Shown: positions 18,863 to 27,438 of the stretch, one piece after another
How positions within the stretch are numbered: the first letter of the stretch is position 1
Layout of the letters: each line of letters begins with the position of its first letter
Assembly (NCBI GenBank): GCA_965219015.1
Contig: CBDCNH010000013.1
Location: 744,001 to 808,000 of the forward strand
Direction of reading: 5' to 3'
DNA from: CBDCNH01 sp965219015
GTDB taxonomy: Bacteria > Pseudomonadota > Alphaproteobacteria > Rhodobacterales > Rhodobacteraceae
DNA: 64,000 nucleotides
The notes under the pieces: model-generated
What the model was told of the DNA's origin: nothing
Database searches by the model: none
Seen by the model: only the letters and a program-made list of their open reading frames with translations
Position numbers and translations under genes: made by a program

Positions 18863-20302
18863 ATGAGCCTTACGAGTGCGATGTCGAATGCGCTGTCCGG
18901 CCTCACCGCCGCGGCGCGGGGCGCGGAGGTGGTCTCGTCGAATGTCGCGAACGCGCTGACCGAAGGCTACGGCCGCCGCGAGCTCGAGCTGGGCGCGCAG
19001 GGCCTCGCGGGCAGCGGCGGCGGGGTCAGGATCGAGGGCGTCCAGCGCCAGGTCGATCGCGCCGTCCTCGCCGACCGCCGCGCCTCGGATGCGAGCCTCG
19101 CCGCCGCCGACACCAAGGCCGCCTGGCTCGCGAGCGTCGAGGCGGCGCTCGGCACGCCCGACGCGGCGGACTCGATCTCGGGCCGCATCGCCGGGCTCGA
19201 GGCGGCGCTCCTCGACGCCGCGAGCCGCCCCGACGCCGAGCCGCGGCTCGCCACCGCAGTCGGCGCCGCGGGCGACCTCGCGACGGCGCTCAACACGGCC
19301 TCGCAGAAGATCGCAGACGCGCGTCTCGCAGCCGACGGCAAGATCGCCTCGGACGTCCGTACGGTCAACGACGCGCTCGGCAACATCGCCAGCCTCAACG
19401 CCCGCATCAGCGTGGCGCGCGCCGAGGGCCGCGATGCGCTGAGCCTCGTCGACCAGCGCCAGGCCGAGATCGACCGCATCAGCCCGATCGTGCCGATCCG
19501 CGAGGTCGCGCGCGACCGCGGGCAGGTCGCGCTCTACACCGACGGCGGCGCGATTCTCCTCGACGGCCGCGCGGCTACGCTCGGCTTTGCGCCCGCGCGG
19601 GCCGTGACGCCCGAGATGACCCTCACGAGCGGCGCGCTCTCGGGCCTCACCATCGACGGCAAGACGGTGTCCACGCTCGAGAGCGGCCCCCTCGGGGGCG
19701 GACGGCTCGCCGCGTCCTTCTCGGTCCGCGACGAGGCCGCCCCGCAGGCAAGCGCCGATCTCGACGCGCTCGCCCGCGATCTCGTGGAGCGCTTTGCCGG
19801 TGTGCCCGACGCCACGCTCGTCCCGGGCGACGCGGGACTTCTGGTCGACAGCGTGCCCGGTGACGAGGTCGGTCTCGCCGGCCGCGTCCGTCTCAACGCA
19901 TCCGTCGATCCGGCGCAGGGCGGGCTGGTTCTACGTCTCCGGGATGGCCTCGGCGCGACGAGCCCGGGCACTCCCGGCAACGCGAGGCTTCTGAACGCCT
20001 TCGCGGCCGCTCTCGAGGCGAGCCGTGCGCCCGCTTCGGGTGCGTTCACGGGGTCGTCGTCAACCGCGTCCGGCCTCGCCGCGAAGGTGCTCTCGGCCCG
20101 CGCGTCCGAACGCCAGGCCGCGGACGCCGACGCGAGCTTCGCGGCCGCGCGCAACGCCACTGTTCGGGCCGAGGAGGCAGACGGCGGCGTCGACACCGAC
20201 CGCGAGGTGCAGACCCTGCTCGCCGTCGAGAAGAGCTACGCGGCCAACGCGCGCGTCATCCAGACCATCGACGACATGCTCGCCACCCTCCTGAGGATCT
20301 GA
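18863..20302 (+). CDS. flgK: Flagellar hook-associated protein FlgK (HAP1)
   Basis: A 479-residue hook-filament junction protein. The N-terminus (SAMSNALSGLTAAARGAEVV then SSNVANALTEGYGRRELEL) and C-terminus (VDTDREVQTLLAVEKSYAAN then ARVIQTIDDMLATLLRI) are the paired coiled-coil ends of axial proteins. The middle is alanine-rich and contains the conserved DQRQAEIDRISPIVPIREV segment. It lies 32 bp after flgE and 2 bp before flgL, so it is clearly co-transcribed. Confidence 0.94.
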   Translation: MSLTSAMSNALSGLTAAARGAEVVSSNVANALTEGYGRRELELGAQGLAGSGGGVRIEGVQRQVDRAVLADRRASDASLAAADTKAAWLASVEAALGTPDAADSISGRIAGLEAALLDAASRPDAEPRLATAVGAAGDLATALNTASQKIADARLAADGKIASDVRTVNDALGNIASLNARISVARAEGRDALSLVDQRQAEIDRISPIVPIREVARDRGQVALYTDGGAILLDGRAATLGFAPARAVTPEMTLTSGALSGLTIDGKTVSTLESGPLGGGRLAASFSVRDEAAPQASADLDALARDLVERFAGVPDATLVPGDAGLLVDSVPGDEVGLAGRVRLNASVDPAQGGLVLRLRDGLGATSPGTPGNARLLNAFAAALEASRAPASGAFTGSSSTASGLAAKVLSARASERQAADADASFAAARNATVRAEEADGGVDTDREVQTLLAVEKSYAANARVIQTIDDMLATLLRI

Positions 20303-20304
20303 TC

Positions 20305-21315
20305 ATGAACACGCTCTCCATCGGCGACCAGGGCCGCGCGAACCGTCTGACCCGCTACACCGCCGAGACCAAGGCGGCGCTGAACCGGCTGACCGACGAG
20401 GTCGCCTCGGGCGTGGTCGCGGACAAGGGCCGGGCCGTGGGCGGCGACTTTACCCCGCTTGCCGGGATCGAGCGCGCGCTGACGCGGCTCGACGCGCATC
20501 TCTCGGTCACGCGCGAGACCGCGCAGCGCGCGGGCGCCATGCAGGCGGCCCTCGGGCAGATCGGCGATCTCGCCTCCACCGATGCCCCGAGATACCGCGA
20601 AGCGGCAAGCACGACGACGCCGCAGCAACTTCGCATCGCATCCGCCGACGCCGAACAGTCGTTCCGCAGCGCTGTCTCCGCGCTCAACCTCGGCGTGGCG
20701 GGACGGTCGCTCTTCGGGGGCACGGCCACGGACCGCGCCCCGCTTGCCTCCGCCGACGACATGCTCGCGGGACTGCGCGCCGCCGTTTCCGGCATCACCA
20801 CCGCGACCGGCCTCCGCGACGCCGTGGAAGACTGGTTCGACACGCCGGGCGGCGGCTTCGCCAGCGGCGGCTATCGAGGCTCCTACGACGCGGGCGCGCC
20901 GGTCACGGTGGCGGACGGCGAGACCGTCGATCTCGGCATCACCGCGGCGGACCCCGCCATCCGCGACGTGCTTAAGGGCTACGCCCTCGCCGCGATGGCC
21001 GGCGACGCGGCGTTCGCGGGCGGCACCACGGGCGGGATCGCAGCGCTGCGGCTGGCGGGCAGTGCGCTCGCGGCGGCCGATGACGGGCTCATCGAAGTCC
21101 GTGCCCGGCTCGGGAGCACCGAGGCGCGGCTCGACCGCGTGACGGCGCGCAACGAGGCCGAGCAGAGCACGCTGAAGCAGTCCCGCTCGAGCCTTCTCGC
21201 GGTCGATCCCTATGAGGCCGCGACCGAGCTCGAAGCCACGAAGACGCAGCTCGAGACGCTCTACGCGCTCACCTCGCGGCTGTCGGGGATGTCGCTCCTG
21301 GACTACCTCAAGTGA
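20305..21315 (+). CDS. flgL: Flagellar hook-associated protein FlgL (HAP3)
   Basis: A 336-residue flagellin-like junction protein. It begins with a D0/D1-type helix (YTAETKAALNRLTDEVASGV) and ends with a matching helix containing YEAATELEATKTQLETLYAL and TSRLSGMSLLDYLK, the usual FlgL C-terminus. The position directly after flgK and before flgI is standard for the Rhodobacterales. Its stop codon overlaps the GTG start of flgI. Confidence 0.92.
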   Translation: MNTLSIGDQGRANRLTRYTAETKAALNRLTDEVASGVVADKGRAVGGDFTPLAGIERALTRLDAHLSVTRETAQRAGAMQAALGQIGDLASTDAPRYREAASTTTPQQLRIASADAEQSFRSAVSALNLGVAGRSLFGGTATDRAPLASADDMLAGLRAAVSGITTATGLRDAVEDWFDTPGGGFASGGYRGSYDAGAPVTVADGETVDLGITAADPAIRDVLKGYALAAMAGDAAFAGGTTGGIAALRLAGSALAAADDGLIEVRARLGSTEARLDRVTARNEAEQSTLKQSRSSLLAVDPYEAATELEATKTQLETLYALTSRLSGMSLLDYLK

Positions 21316-22409
21316 TCCGGCTCGTGGCGGCGCTCCTCGTGGCGTTCTGGCCGGCACTGGCGGGCGCGCAGCCGATCCGCATCAAGGATCTCGTCGAGTT
21401 CGACGGCGTGCGCGGCAACGACCTCGTGGGCTACGGCCTCGTCGTGGGTCTGAACGGGACCGGCGACGGGCTCCGGAACGCGCCCTTCACCGAGGACATC
21501 ATGACCAACATCCTCGAGCGGCTCGGCGTCAACGTCACCGGCGAGCAGTTCCGCCCGAAGAACGTGGCCGCGGTGTTCGTGACCGCCACGCTGCCGCCCT
21601 TCGCGCGGGCCGGGGGACGCATCGACGTCACGGTCTCGGCGATCGGCGACGCCAAGAGCCTCCTCGGCGGCACGCTGGTGATGACGCCGCTCAACGGCGC
21701 CGACGGCCAGATCTACGCGGTCGCGCAGGGCACGATCATCGCCGGCGGCGTCTCGGCGACGGGCGCGGCCGGCGGCATCACGCAGGGCGTCCCCACGGCA
21801 GGCACCATCCCGACCGGCGCCCGGGTCGAGCGCGAGATCGCCTTCGACTTCGCGGGCCTGCGCTCGTTGCGGCTGGCGCTTCGCAGCCCGGACTTCACCA
21901 CGGCGGGGCGGATCGAGGGCGTCATCAATGCCGCGTTCGGCCGTTCCGTCGCCGAGATGACCGATGCAGGCACGGTGGTGCTCGACATCGGCGCGACGCG
22001 GCTCGGCACGCCGGCGCGGGTGCTCGGCCGGATCGAGAACCTCACGGTCGAGCCCGAGGAGCGCGCGCGCGTCGTCGTCGACCAGCGCTCGGGGACCATC
22101 GTCATGGGCGCCGACGTCCGGATCAGCCGCGTCGCCATCGCACAGGGCAACCTCACGCTCCGCGTCGAGGAGACCCCGCTCGTGGTGCAGCCGAACCCGT
22201 TCGCCGCCGGCGAGACGGTCGTCGTGCCGCGCACCTCCGCCGGCATCACCGAGGAGCCCGGCGTGTCGCTGGCGGAGGTGGACGGCACCTCGCTCTCGGA
22301 CGTGGTGTCGGGGCTGAATGCGCTCGGCGTGTCGCCGCGCGACATGATCGACATCCTGAAGAGCATCAACGCCGCGGGCGCGCTGCACGCGGAGTTCCTG
22401 GTGAACTGA
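21312..22409 (+). CDS. flgI: Flagellar P-ring protein FlgI
   Basis: A 365-residue periplasmic ring protein with a signal peptide (residues 1-19, ending ALAGAQ). The highly conserved IRIKDLVEFDGVRGNDLVGY and GLVVGLNGTGDG follow directly. Other family blocks include PKNVAAVFVTATLPPFARAG and the C-terminal LNALGVSPRDMIDILKSINA with GALHAEFLVN. It starts at a GTG that overlaps the flgL stop as GTGA. It is the last gene of the flagellar block; pyrE converges on it. Confidence 0.95.
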   Translation: MIRLVAALLVAFWPALAGAQPIRIKDLVEFDGVRGNDLVGYGLVVGLNGTGDGLRNAPFTEDIMTNILERLGVNVTGEQFRPKNVAAVFVTATLPPFARAGGRIDVTVSAIGDAKSLLGGTLVMTPLNGADGQIYAVAQGTIIAGGVSATGAAGGITQGVPTAGTIPTGARVEREIAFDFAGLRSLRLALRSPDFTTAGRIEGVINAAFGRSVAEMTDAGTVVLDIGATRLGTPARVLGRIENLTVEPEERARVVVDQRSGTIVMGADVRISRVAIAQGNLTLRVEETPLVVQPNPFAAGETVVVPRTSAGITEEPGVSLAEVDGTSLSDVVSGLNALGVSPRDMIDILKSINAAGALHAEFLVN

Positions 22410-22562
22410 CCGCTCGCGGAGCGCATCTCCCGGCGCGCCGACGTTCGCGGGACCGCGACCGACGTCCGCGACGGCGCTGGCTTCGGGTGACGTACCGGGT
22501 GGCGGCAGCGGCGCGGGCTCGGACGGTCGCCGGGCAGGCGCCTCGCGTTCCGTGCCGCCGCT

Positions 22563-23258
22563 CTAGAGTGCGAGCGCCGCGGCGCCGCCGTGCGCCGCAG
22601 ACCATTCGAGCGGCGCGCCGAGGAACGCCTCCGCCGCCCCCAGACGCCCGGTATCGACCTCGCCTGCCGCGCGCGCGGCGGCGAGCACGTCGGCCCAGGT
22701 CGCGAGCGCGTGGAGCCGCAAGCCCGCCGCTTCCAGCGCATCGCGGGATCCGGGAAAGATGTCGTAGTAGAACATCACGAACGTGTCCGTGACCCCGGCG
22801 CCGGCGTCCCGCAGCGCCTGCGCGAAACGAAGCTTGCTGCCGCCGTCGGTGGCGAGATCCTCGACGAGGAGCACGCGCTTGCCCGCGACCGGCGCGCCCT
22901 CGATCTGCGCGTCGCGGCCGAAGCCCTTGGGCTTCTTGCGGACGTACTGCATCGGCAGGCCCATCTTGTGCGCGATCCAGGCCGCGAAGGGGATGCCCGC
23001 CGTCTCGCCGCCCGCCACGGCATCGACGGCCTCGAAGCCCACCTCGCGCAGGATCACCGAGACGGCGAATTCGGTCAGCGTCTCGCGAACGCGCGGATAG
23101 GAGATGATCTTGCGGCAGTCGATGTAGACCGGGCTCGCGAGGCCGGAGGTGAAGATGTAGGGCGCGTCGGCCGCGAAATGCACGGCATCGATCTCGAGAA
23201 GCATCCGCGCGGTCATCGCGGCAATGGTCTGACGGTCGGCGAAGGTGCTCGAATGCAT
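22563..23258 (-). CDS. pyrE: Orotate phosphoribosyltransferase
   Basis: A 231-residue enzyme that makes OMP from orotate and PRPP in pyrimidine synthesis. The PRPP-binding motif VLLVEDLATDGGSK and the orotate-binding FTSGLASPVYIDCRKIIS are both present, together with YVRKKPKGFGRDAQIEG. ATG 23258 has GGAGA 8 bases upstream. It is transcribed towards flgI. Immediately upstream lie only decayed genes, so the usual pyrC partner is not seen here. Confidence 0.95.
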   Translation of the reverse strand: MHSSTFADRQTIAAMTARMLLEIDAVHFAADAPYIFTSGLASPVYIDCRKIISYPRVRETLTEFAVSVILREVGFEAVDAVAGGETAGIPFAAWIAHKMGLPMQYVRKKPKGFGRDAQIEGAPVAGKRVLLVEDLATDGGSKLRFAQALRDAGAGVTDTFVMFYYDIFPGSRDALEAAGLRLHALATWADVLAAARAAGEVDTGRLGAAEAFLGAPLEWSAAHGGAAALAL

Positions 23259-23481
23259 GGCGGTCTCCGGTGGCGCCGGTCCGTCGTACCGCATCCGGGC
23301 GGCGGGCGGCAATTCGCTACCGCGGCGCGCGCGCGTCTGCTTCGGTCGCGGCAGCGGCGGGAGCGGACACTGGCGTCGGCAGGGCGGACCGGGAGCGAGG
23401 TGCCGGCGGCGGCCGTGGCGGCGCACGGCGTGAAGGCGATCTTCGGCGTTCGGGCGTGAGCGATCTCGCGGCGCAGGGGAC

Positions 23482-23513
23482 GGCGATGAGGGGTCGAGCC
23501 CGATACGGACAGC
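23482..23513 (+). repeat. 32-bp exact direct repeat, copy 1
   Basis: This 32-bp stretch starting GGCGATGAGGGGTCGAGCCC is repeated exactly at 23641-23672. Both copies lie inside the decayed TPP-enzyme gene, 159 bp apart start to start. Confidence 0.85.
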
Positions 23514-23640
23514 CGCGCCACGTGACCATGCGGCAAAGGAGCGGCTGCCGCCGCATCGGCGGACCTGACCGGCGAGCCCGGCGCCGCAATCGTGACGCGC
23601 GGGCCCGAGGGGCGTGCGCCGCGACAATCAGGCTGCACAT

Positions 23641-23672
23641 GGCGATGAGGGGTCGAGCCCGATACGGACAGC
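23641..23672 (+). repeat. 32-bp exact direct repeat, copy 2
   Basis: This is an exact match to 23482-23513. The bases immediately outside the two copies differ, which fixes the repeat length at 32 bp. In this copy the frame runs on into the family-like REREAFQEIE. Confidence 0.85.
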
Positions 23673-24040
23673 GCGAACGGGAGGCGTTCCAGGAGATCGA
23701 GTGTAACCGCTCTGGTGATCGCGCTGGGGAGCCGGCTCAACGACCCCGCGACCTTGAAGTCTTCCGAGCCTGCGCGCGGCTGCCGCCTCGCGCATGTCCA
23801 TCCGGCGGCCGGGGAGATCGGCCGGCGCTATCCGCCCGACGTCGCCACCGTCGCGGACCCGAGCGTCGCCGAAGTGCCGGCGGGGCTCGCGCCCAAGCGG
23901 CGGCATGGCACGATGCGCGGAGCGGCGCGACGGGAGCTTGGCCCGCAGCCGGGGCCGGTCGACACGGCCGAGGCGATGCGCGTGCTGAACGACCGGCTGC
24001 GGGCTTCCCCGGCGCCCCGGCGCTGACCTGAGAGGGCGCG

Positions 24041-24606
24041 GATGCGGCACCCGTGCTGCCGCTCGGCGCATCCCGCCATCGGCGGCGCGCACCCTCGCCG
24101 TGGCACGCAACCTGCGAGCCACCGAAATCGCTGGCGTGGAAATCCGGACCTTCGCCTATGCCGTGGCTCTGGCGGGGCGCGAGCCGCGCACGCTCGACGG
24201 GGTCGGCCACGCCATCGCTTTCGCGGTGGCGACGATGCTGGTCCGGCGGCGGATCGGGCCGGACGAGCCTTCCCTGCCGACGCCCGACGATGCCGAACTC
24301 ACCGCGCGTTCGATCCGGCCGCGCTGGGCCGCGGTGGCTCTGGTGCTGACGGACGGGCGGAGGCTCGAGGGCCAGCCCCGTATGCCGCGCGGCGATCCTG
24401 ACAATCCCTTGACCGACGCCGAGGTCGCGACGAAGTTTCACGTCTTCGCGGATGGCGTCGCCGGTCCTGCGCGGCCAGATCAGACCGAGGCGCCGGCGAC
24501 CGCGTTCGACGCGCTTGGACCCGCCGACCTCGGCGTGCTTTTTGACCTCTGTCTCTCTGGATGCGACAAGCGGTCACAGTTTGCCCCGGCTCGGAACCCT
24601 ATGTGA
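24041..24606 (+). pseudogene. MmgE/PrpD family protein, C-terminal fragment with a frameshift
   Basis: The frame from 24041 reads HPCCRSAHPAIGGA and then shifts to a second frame (RTLAVARNLRATEIAGVEIR, then HAIAFAVATMLV). The shifted frame ends with LTDGRRLEGQPRMPRGDPDN and PLTDAEVATKF. The last segment is the hallmark C-terminus of MmgE/PrpD (2-methylcitrate dehydratase-like) proteins. Roughly the first 270 residues of a 450-residue protein are absent. It follows the TPP-enzyme remnant by 14 bp, so both look like survivors of one larger deletion. Confidence 0.75.
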
Positions 24607-24619
24607 ACCTGACGGTTCA
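24604..24619. promoter_or_regulatory. Palindromic operator upstream of emrA (TGAACC-N4-GGTTCA)
   Basis: A perfect 6+6 bp inverted repeat, TGAACC TGAC GGTTCA, ends 24 bp before the emrA GTG. This spacing and symmetry suit a dimeric repressor of the TetR or MarR type, which commonly controls EmrAB/HlyD-MFS pumps. No regulator gene is adjacent. Confidence 0.55.
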
Positions 24620-24643
24620 GTCGCTGATTTGAGGAACAAAGCC

Positions 24644-25882
24644 GTGGATGATCGAGTCGAAACGGATTTCGAGAAAGCGCTTTTGGTGCGGGTCGATCGG
24701 CTCGAGGCGCGGGCGCGGGCCCGCGATTCCGAGGCGGACGCCAAGACCGACGCCGACGCGAGCGGCGACCAGGATGACGGTGACGACGACGATGATGGCG
24801 ATGGCGAGCAGCAGCCGAAGAAGCCGCTCCTCAGGCGCCCCGTGTTCTGGATCGTCATCGTGCTCGTCATCGTCGGGATCGCCGCGGGCGTGGCCTATTG
24901 GTGGACGCGGGTCCGGCCCTTCGCGAGCACGGACGATGCCTTCATCGGCGCAGATATCGTCAACATCGTTCCACAGGTCACCGGCAAGATCGTGACGGTC
25001 CCGGTCGGCGCGAACACGCGCGTGGCCGCGGGCGACCTCCTCGCGCGGATCGACAGCGCGGAGTATCGGGCCCAGCTCGACACCGCGAAGGCCGCGGTCT
25101 CGCGAGCGCGCGCGGGCGTCCTGCAGGCCGAAGCGGGCATCACCGAGGCGAAGGCGATGGTCGCCGAGGCGGAAGCGCAGAGCGCGGCGCTCGATTCCAA
25201 CGCGCAGAACGCGGCCGACACGCTTCGGCGCGACCAGGAGATTTTCGACGCGGGCAACAACGCCATTCCGGAGAAGACCGTCGTCGATGCACGCGCCGCG
25301 GCGCAAGCCGCCAAGGCCCAGGCCCAGGCCGGCCAACGCGCCGTGGAGACCGCCCGGACCGGCGTCACGTCCGCGGAAGCGGAGGCGACAGCGGCGAAGG
25401 CCCAGGTCGCGTCCGCGCAGGCCGATCTCGAGAGCGCGCGCATCACCTTCGGCTACGGCGACCTCGTCGCGCCGATCGCGGGGCAGGTCGTGCAGAAGAC
25501 GATCAACACCGGCTCCTACGTCCAGCCCGGCATGGCGATCATGGCGATCGTGCCGGACGACCTTTATGTCACGGCGAACTACAAGGAGACGCAGCTCGGC
25601 AGCGTCCGCCCCGGCCAGAGCGTCGACATCCACGTCGACGCCTTCCCGAACGTGACCTTCACCGGTCGCGTCATCTCGATCCAGCACGGCGCGGGGCAGG
25701 CGTTCCAGCTCCTGCCGCCGCAGAACGCGACGGGCAACTACGTCAAGGTCGTGCAGCGCGTGCCGGTCCGCATCTCCATCGAGAACGCCGACCGGGACCG
25801 CTATCCGCTCGGGCCCGGCATGTCGGTGGTGCCCTCGATCCGCATCGACAGCGTGCCGGACGACCGGCCGAAGGACAACTGA
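24644..25882 (+). CDS. HlyD/EmrA-type membrane fusion protein
   Basis: A 412-residue periplasmic adaptor. A charged cytoplasmic tail rich in Asp (about residues 38-55) precedes one membrane helix (PVFWIVIVLVIVGIAAGVAY). Next come a biotinyl-lipoyl-like half motif (VPQVTGKIVTVPVGANTRVA), a long alanine-rich coiled-coil hairpin (about 140-265), and the second lipoyl half with LVAPIAGQVVQKTINTGSYV. The start is GTG 24644, with GAGG 9 bases before it. The coding sequence ends 2 bp before its MFS partner. The Asp-rich tail is longer than in Escherichia coli EmrA. Confidence 0.9.
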   Translation: MDDRVETDFEKALLVRVDRLEARARARDSEADAKTDADASGDQDDGDDDDDGDGEQQPKKPLLRRPVFWIVIVLVIVGIAAGVAYWWTRVRPFASTDDAFIGADIVNIVPQVTGKIVTVPVGANTRVAAGDLLARIDSAEYRAQLDTAKAAVSRARAGVLQAEAGITEAKAMVAEAEAQSAALDSNAQNAADTLRRDQEIFDAGNNAIPEKTVVDARAAAQAAKAQAQAGQRAVETARTGVTSAEAEATAAKAQVASAQADLESARITFGYGDLVAPIAGQVVQKTINTGSYVQPGMAIMAIVPDDLYVTANYKETQLGSVRPGQSVDIHVDAFPNVTFTGRVISIQHGAGQAFQLLPPQNATGNYVKVVQRVPVRISIENADRDRYPLGPGMSVVPSIRIDSVPDDRPKDN

Positions 25883-25884
25883 GC

Positions 25885-27438
25885 GTGCCCGGCGAGTTCG
25901 ATCCACGCCGTTCGGCAGCGGGGCCCGGCGGGCCTTGGGTCATGACGGCCGTGATCTCCATCGCGACCTTCATGGAGATCCTCGACACGTCGATCGCCAA
26001 CGTGTCGCTCGCCAACATCGCCGGCAACCTCGGGGTCAGCGGCGAGCAGGCGACGTGGACGGTGACATCCTACCTCGTCGCCAACGCGATCATCATCCCG
26101 ATCTCGGGGTTCCTGTCGCGCGCCATCGGGCGCAAGCGCTACTTCATGCTGTCGATCGGGCTCTTCACGGCGGCGTCCTTCGTCTGCGCGATCTCGACGA
26201 GCCTTTCGATGCTGGTCATCGCGCGCGTGTTCCAGGGCATCGGCGGCGGCGGGCTCGCGCCCGTCGAGCAATCCATGATCACCGACAGCTTCCCGGCTGC
26301 AAAACGCGGGCAGGCGTTCGCGGCGTTCGGGCTCGTCGTCGTGGTGGCCCCGATCATCGGCCCGACCATCGGCGGCTGGGTGACGGACACGATCTCGTGG
26401 CACTGGATCTTCCTCGTCAACATCCCCGTCGGCGCGCTGGCGCTCTTCCTCACGCAGATCTTCTCGAAGGAGTCGGACCTTCTCGTCCGGGAGCGCGAGA
26501 AGCGGCTGAAGAAGGGCCTCAGCGTCGATTACGTGGGCTTCATCCTGACCGCCATCGGCCTGGCCGGGCTCCTCATCACGCTCGACCGCGGGCAGACGGA
26601 GAACTGGTTCGAGAGCAACCTCATCATCACCACGACCGCGATGGCGGTCCTCGGCCTGACGGCGATGGTGATCTGGGAGACCGGCCATCCGGACCCGATC
26701 GTGCCGCTGAACCTCCTCCGCATCCCGAACTTCGCGATCTCGGTCCTGATGATCATGGTCCTCGGCATCCTCGTGTTCGGCACGATCCAGATCATTCCGC
26801 AGATGCTCCAGGCGGTCTACGGCTACACCGCGCTCAGCGCAGGGCTCGTGCTCACGATCGGAGGCTGCATCGCGATCCCGATGATGCCGCTGAGCGGCGT
26901 GCTGACCTCCAAGATCGACACGCGCATCCTCCTCTTCGTCGCTTTCGCGTCGCAGGGCTATGCGTTCTGGCTGTTCAGCCAGTTCTCGACCGCGAGCACC
27001 TTCGGAGACGCGGCCTGGGGGCGGTTCTACATGTCGGTGGCGCTGCCGTTCCTCTTCATCCCGATCAACACGGTGGCCTACATCGGGCTGCCGGCCGATG
27101 CCGGCGACAAGGCTTCGGCGATGCTCAACTTCTTCCGCAACCTCGGCGGCGCGTTCGGCATCTCCATCGCGCAGACGATGCTGGTGCGGCGCGACCAGTT
27201 CCATCAGGCGCGGATCACCGAAGGGCTCAACCCGCTCAATCCCGGCTTCGAGACGACCGCGACTGCGCTTCGCGGGGCCGTCGGCGGTCGCCAGGAGGCG
27301 CTGGGCCTGATCTACCAGCAGGCGCAGCAGCAGGCGCAGATGCTGAGCTACGTCGAGGTGTTTCGCACCCTGATGTGGGGCGTGATCCTGGTGCTGCCGA
27401 TCATCTTCTTTCTGCGGACGGCGAGCACCCGGGACTAG
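25885..27438 (+). CDS. DHA2-family MFS efflux pump, EmrB type
   Basis: A 517-residue proton-driven exporter with fourteen predicted membrane segments. The DHA2 signature is in helix 1 (FMEILDTSIANVSLANIAG), motif A is FLSRAIGRKRYF, and motif C is VVVVAPIIGPTIGGWVTD. It starts at a GTG two bases after the emrA stop. With the fusion protein it should form a tripartite drug or fatty-acid efflux system using an outer-membrane TolC encoded elsewhere. Its 3' end overlaps the convergent Rieske/FAD reductase by 4 bp. Confidence 0.92.
   Translation: MPGEFDPRRSAAGPGGPWVMTAVISIATFMEILDTSIANVSLANIAGNLGVSGEQATWTVTSYLVANAIIIPISGFLSRAIGRKRYFMLSIGLFTAASFVCAISTSLSMLVIARVFQGIGGGGLAPVEQSMITDSFPAAKRGQAFAAFGLVVVVAPIIGPTIGGWVTDTISWHWIFLVNIPVGALALFLTQIFSKESDLLVREREKRLKKGLSVDYVGFILTAIGLAGLLITLDRGQTENWFESNLIITTTAMAVLGLTAMVIWETGHPDPIVPLNLLRIPNFAISVLMIMVLGILVFGTIQIIPQMLQAVYGYTALSAGLVLTIGGCIAIPMMPLSGVLTSKIDTRILLFVAFASQGYAFWLFSQFSTASTFGDAAWGRFYMSVALPFLFIPINTVAYIGLPADAGDKASAMLNFFRNLGGAFGISIAQTMLVRRDQFHQARITEGLNPLNPGFETTATALRGAVGGRQEALGLIYQQAQQQAQMLSYVEVFRTLMWGVILVLPIIFFLRTASTRD

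Larger units (their letters stand above)
23380..24026 (+). pseudogene. Decayed thiamine-diphosphate-dependent enzyme (acetolactate-synthase-like)
   Basis: Pieces of one gene appear in the correct order but in different frames. These are AAAVAAHGVKAIFGV (about 23400-23450, the N-terminal TPP-domain start), LTGEPGAAIVTRGP, then GACAATIRLHMAMRG, then REREAFQEIE (to about 23700), then VTALVIALGSRLNDPATLK (from 23706, the central domain), and PGPVDTAEAMRVLNDRL at the end. Intact family members are about 550 residues, so most of the middle and all of the catalytic C-terminus are missing. One base is lost near 23450, where the family continues PGVSDL. The specific substrate cannot be told. Confidence 0.75.

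Noticed and set aside
22410..22562. A terminator between the convergent flgI and pyrE genes
   Set aside because: Short GC-rich inverted repeats exist, but none is long or specific enough to call at this GC content.
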